Shown here: positions 60,008-64,000 of the stretch, one piece after another
Numbering within the stretch: position 1 is the stretch's first letter
How the letters are laid out: the number at the start of each line of letters is the position of its first letter
NCBI GenBank assembly: GCA_050084515.1
Contig: CM114274.1
Location: forward strand, 33,604,001-33,668,000
Reading direction: 5' to 3'
DNA length: 64,000 nucleotides
Source: Blasia pusilla
Lineage: Eukaryota; Marchantiophyta; Marchantiopsida; Blasiales
Position numbers and translations under genes: made by a program
Notes under the pieces: generated by a model
What the model was told of the DNA's origin: nothing
The model's database searches: none
What the model saw: only the letters and a program-made list of their open reading frames with translations

Positions 60008-61591
60008 TTGCCTAAACCCATGTCAGCAAAGCTTGAAGATTCTGCCATTGATGAGTTGGTGAAAGGTTTGAGAGAGTTGAGAGTAGAAACGGCTGAGCTT
60101 AAACTTGATAGGAATCCTAGTGTTGGTGCTCCTTCGACAAGTAGGAACTTTGTGAGAAGATGTATATGGTGTGATAGTGTTGAGCATCAACGTCGAGAAT
60201 GTGAGGAGTTTTCAGAAGCTCTTAGGAATGGAATAGTAAACTTCAAAGATGGAAAGATTCATTCAACGTAGAAAGGTATGTCGTTGAATACCAACTTTGG
60301 TAGAGGAGGAATGAAAGGCTTAGTGAGAAGTCATTTAGGAGTTGCCACTACGGCATTAGATTCTGATACCTTTGCAGTAAAAATAGAAGCGCCTATTGTA
60401 TCTGTAGCTAAAAGTGAATCATTATAATTTCCTCGAGAAGTGATAATACGAGGGGCAGAGACTATCCGTCATCTGACTGGATGGGATGATCCAGTGGAAG
60501 TTGGGTATGTTAAAGCATACCTAGCACAAGAGAAACATGTGACTTGGCAAGATGCTAGTGTGGAGGAGAAGAAGAGACGCGACAATTTTGGTGTTGATGC
60601 TGAGGAAGGTGCAAGAAGAGCGAGGATCACAAGAAGGAAAGGACAACCGGAGGTGCAACCATCAAGAGAAGAAGGACCTTCCACATCTGAATCTATGAGG
60701 GATTCTCATGTCAAAGAAGCAAGGATGAAGGAGAATGAATTGAGGTCTCCTCAGAAGACCAAGGGCAAGACTCTTACATACAAGCTGCAGTCTAATATCG
60801 AGACAAGCACGAATTTGAAGGATATTCTTGAGGAGAGGATTTTGGATGCAAAAATAGAGTTTTCTCTAAGGGAAGTCTTGGGCATAGCCAAACGTGACTT
60901 TCATGAGTTGATCATAGATGTGATCAAAAGGAAGAGGCAGATGACTGCACCTATGGTGATGGTGAGGGCTTTGGATACTGACATCACAGAAGAAGAAGAT
61001 GAAGAGCTTTGCCAAGTTTTTGGACACAAGCTTGACTTACGGGGAGAAGAGGCGAGAGTAGGAGAAGCCTTGACAGAACAAGGTGAAGAAAGGCATAATG
61101 GTGGACACTATTCTCGATCATATTGGGCGCGCGCAACGACGGAGGCTAGAGTTCGACTTGGCTCTCTTCAAGAGTCAGTTTTGGCTCTCGTTGATTATGG
61201 TTCGGAGATCAACATCATGTCACGAAGTGTATACGACAAAGGGATGTGGCCAATTGATACAGGGCATGGATGGGTACTACGAGCGGCTAACAACCAAAAA
61301 GATGAACTCTATGGTGCTTGTCCATCTGTCAAAACTCGTATCGGAGATGTGTTGATTGAGCAAAATTTCTTTGTTCTGAATGGAGCTGCTTATCATGTGG
61401 TTCTTGGGCAACCTTACATCACAGCATCTAGAATGGAGACCAAAGTCATGGATGATGGGTCTCATTATGCCCGTATTAGAAGTCAAGATGGAACAAGATC
61501 AGTTCAATTCCTTTTTGTACGAGTAGGTCATGAAAGGAATAGAGAGAAGTTGAGAGATGGTCCTATGAAGGTCGAGAAAGAGTTTAGTTAG
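60008..61591 (+). pseudogene. Gypsy gag end and aspartic protease
   Basis: The first frame (60008-60271) is Gag-like and has a zinc knuckle CIWCDSVEHQRREC (C-x2-C-x4-H-x4-C, 60161-60202). After a TAG the family phrase NFGRGGMKGL is still readable, and a TAA near 60425 follows. The second frame (60440-61591, 383 codons) has a charged linker and then the protease core ALVDYGSEINIM with the catalytic Asp at 61192-61194, followed by VVLGQPYI. The usual D-S/T-G is D-Y-G here. The protease processes Gag-Pol. The protease frame itself is uninterrupted. Confidence 0.75.
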
Positions 61592-62128
61592 CACTTCTGT
61601 AGAGCGGGAATATGGGGGTGTAGAGGAAAGAAAGACTCTTCCGTTAGCATAGGGGGAAGAATGATATATGTTTAGGTGTGGGTTTCTCAATGTTTTTCTT
61701 TGTGGTCTAGTAGATTCCAAATGATGAAAGAAATGAATGAAAAGAAAAGACGTTTTATGGAAAAAAAAAGAGGGTTTGTTAAAATGTGAGGGTGTTCTAT
61801 TAGATGAAGAGTTCATTAGTGGGATGTATGAAGAAGAGAGTTTTGGAGTTGTCTCAAAAAGGTGTTTACCTAGATGAGCACCGATTCGCTGGATACAAGT
61901 GTGATTACAATTCACTCGCGTGAGTTGCATGAAGAGATATGAAGGTTCATGGGAGGAGAAAATGAATATGAATCTAGGGAGAAAGAAGCGGATGGGCACA
62001 GGTTTGAGTCTGACGAACATCCCATGGAGGCACAAGTGCACACAAAATACAAGACAGTGGCCCGGAAGGTGAAACCAATGGCTACTCAACTACCAAAGGA
62101 TTGTGGGAGATAAGTAGAACGTGCATCA

Positions 62129-64000
62129 ATGGAGCCAAGTCTACGGGATGTCAAGAAGATAGGACACAAGTTCACAGTAGAGATGCTAGATCGTCTGCAA
62201 ATTGGAGGGGTTGAGTTTCTCACAGAAATTGAAAGAAAAAGCTTTCGGGAGATGTTAAGGAGACATGGTAAGGCTTTCTCTTTTACTACACAAGAAATTG
62301 GTTGTGTAGACACGAGTGTGGTGGCACCGATGGTAATTTTCACAGTTCCACATGTGCCTTGGGATTTGAAACGCATACCAGTACCACGAGCTATGATTCC
62401 CAAGTTGATTGAGTTATTGAAGGAGAAGATGCAAATGGGTATCTTAGGGCCATCTCCGGGGCCTTACTCGAGTTGATGGTTCACTGTGCCGAAGAAATCA
62501 GGAGCTCTCCGGTTCATTCAAGATATGCAACAAAAAAAAAGGTAACCATTCGAAATATGGGAGCGGGGCCTAGAACACATGAAGTTGCAAAAGCTTTTGC
62601 AGCCGTGCTATCTATTCTATAGGAGATTTACACTCGGGATATGATCAATTCCAATTAGCAACAGAAAGTAGAGATATTACCACTATGCGCATTCCACTTG
62701 GGCTTGTAAGAATGTGCACATTACCTCAAGGAGCAACAAATTCTGTCGCTCACATGCAGAGTGCAATGAGTAAGATCTTGAGAGATTTTATTCGTGAGAA
62801 AACCATTCCTTTTGTAGATGATATCCCAATAAAGGGATGTGCAATAGAAGATAGGATTGAGAGGGTTGTGAAAGATAGATATAGAAAGTTTGTGTCTGAT
62901 CATATTCGTGATGTGGATATGATCCTAACAAGACTAGAAGAGGTCAATCTTACTCTTTCAGGAGAAAAGTGTAGCTTTGGGGTTCCTCAGATTGTGGTAG
63001 TGGGTCATCTTTGTGGAGAGTTTGGCTAAAAACCAAATCCAGCAAAAGTTGATGTCATTGGGAGGATACGAGAATGCGAAAACGTCACCGAAGTGAGAAG
63101 GTTTTAGGGAGCTTGTGTGTTCTATCAGGTGTGGATTCCTCATTTTGGCCACATATTTGATCTTTTGTATGAGTTGTTGAGAAAGAAGAAGAAGTTCACT
63201 TGGGAGAAGAAGCAAAGAGCATCAATGATGCAGTTGAAGGAGGTATTGAAATTGCCACCTGTTCTACGATAAATGAGCTACGAATGCAGAAGACCTATTA
63301 TCATCAGAGTGGACACTAGCCCTATTGCTATCGGGTGGGCAGTTGGGCAGGATGACGCGGAAGGAAGAAGATTTGCGACAAGGTTTGGAGCTCGTACACT
63401 CACTGAACGACAGAGGAGGTACCCTCAGGTAAAGAGGGAGCTTTGGGGAGTTATAACTGCAATGAAAGCTGAGAAGGAGTATCTTATGGGAGCCTATGTA
63501 TTGCTTGAGGTTGATTGTCTACCTTTGTTAGGTATGGTTGCGAATTGTATGACTCGAGATATAGCCATGCTACGTTGGATAGCCTACATTAGGTCCTTGA
63601 ATCCACAATTGAAGCATATAGCTGGGAAAGAGAACTCAATGGCTGACATGTTGTCTAGAGCTAGATTTAGCCAAGAAGAAGATATGGAGGCAACTGAGAT
63701 AGATAAGGATGATGCACATGTGTGGCAAGTATTATCTCAAGAACGAGGTGGCATAGAGGATGTTCTAGCCTTCAAAGAGAATTTGTATGAAGGCAGGTTA
63801 AAAGAAATTGGGCGCTATTTAAGCACTCTGCAAAGAGCCAGAGGGTGGACAGATAAGTTCTTCAAGGAGATTCGGCACAAGGCGTATGGCTATCTACTAC
63901 AAGATGGATATCTTTGGAAAAGGCCAAAGAGGAAAGATGGAATGCCCTTGAGGGTGGTGGATGACAAAGGGACAAAAATGCAATGCTCAAAGAATTCCAG
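62129..64000 (+). pseudogene. Gypsy reverse transcriptase, RNase H and start of integrase
   Basis: RT runs from ~62270 (FTVPHVPWDLKRIPVPRA) through WFTVPKKSGALRFIQDM, GYDQFQLATESRDI and GLVRMCTLPQGATNS to the catalytic box FVDDIPIKGC at 62811-62840 and VVVGHLCGEFG. RNase H follows with RVDTSPIAIGWAVGQDD, RYPQVKRELWGV and HIAGKENSMADMLSRA (63300-63660). From ~63780 the N-terminal region of integrase begins (DGYLWKRPKRKDG) and is cut by the window end. In-frame stops: TGA 62474, TAG ~62619, TAA ~63027, TAG ~63106 and TAA ~63270, plus a shift at the A-run near 62535. Confidence 0.85.

Larger units (their letters stand above)
59114..64000 (+). mobile_element. Ty3/gypsy retrotransposon, 5' part, inserted in MULE copy 3
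   Basis: The element starts TGTCCCATAG at 59114, immediately after the last base matching MULE copy 1 (ACCCCGT). An LTR-like leader with a TATA box at 59508-59515 follows. The order then is Gag zinc knuckle, aspartic protease, reverse transcriptase, RNase H and the beginning of integrase, the Ty3/gypsy order. The window ends inside integrase. The LTR's inner border and the primer-binding site were not fixed; the LTR probably ends between 59700 and 60000. Stops in every domain show the copy is dead. Confidence 0.85.

Noticed and set aside
1-64000. CRISPR arrays, rRNA genes, prokaryotic operons or origins
   Set aside because: There are no regularly spaced identical repeats with unique spacers, no rRNA-like conserved blocks, and the content is that of a plant nuclear genome.

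Overview
The window is nuclear DNA of a land plant. The evidence is a MATE transporter with plant-type exon structure, Mutator-like transposases ending in a SWIM zinc finger, a Helitron, a copia element primed by initiator tRNA-Met, and many GT-AG introns. The species cannot be named; nothing here separates a flowering plant from a gymnosperm, fern or other lineage. Most of the sequence is transposon debris and repeats in AT-rich DNA. Only one gene reads through intact: a MATE-family transporter at 22584-26882 (+), eight exons, 486 residues.

Layout. 1-5640: AT-rich DNA with a 333-bp tandem repeat at the left edge and two perfect hairpins. 5640-7560: an array of short palindromes of two types (GGAACTATAGTTCC and GGATC-N-GATCC) inside larger ~500-600 bp units. 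8280-12714 (-): the Rep (HUH) half of a Helitron, with small introns and a tandemly duplicated exon module. 12900-14176 (-): two unknown acidic reading frames. 14400-16025: F-box/LRR-like and LEA-like gene fragments around a ~275-bp direct duplication. 18674-21073 (+): the Pif1-like helicase half of a Helitron, starting exactly where the Rep half stops but on the other strand. 21470-26882: unknown minus-strand exons, a 102-bp tandem repeat and the MATE gene. 26883-34589: AT-rich DNA with hairpins and a possible LINE remnant. 34590-36000 (-): an internally deleted Ty1/copia element. 36056-42600: non-coding DNA with a telomere-like patch, foldbacks, and a tandem repeat that carries a (GA)n tract of about 45 units. 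44127-59113: three decayed Mutator-like transposase copies, two direct and near-identical and one inverted and older, with an unknown zinc-finger-like gene between them. 59114-64000 (+): a Ty3/gypsy element inserted into the third MULE copy and running off the window.

The strongest observation is that the two Helitron halves fit together at 8280 and 18676 with two bases of microhomology and family-standard spacing. One element therefore seems to have been cut by a ~10.4-kb inversion, unless the assembly is wrong there. No CRISPR array or rRNA was seen, and no convincing tRNA gene.
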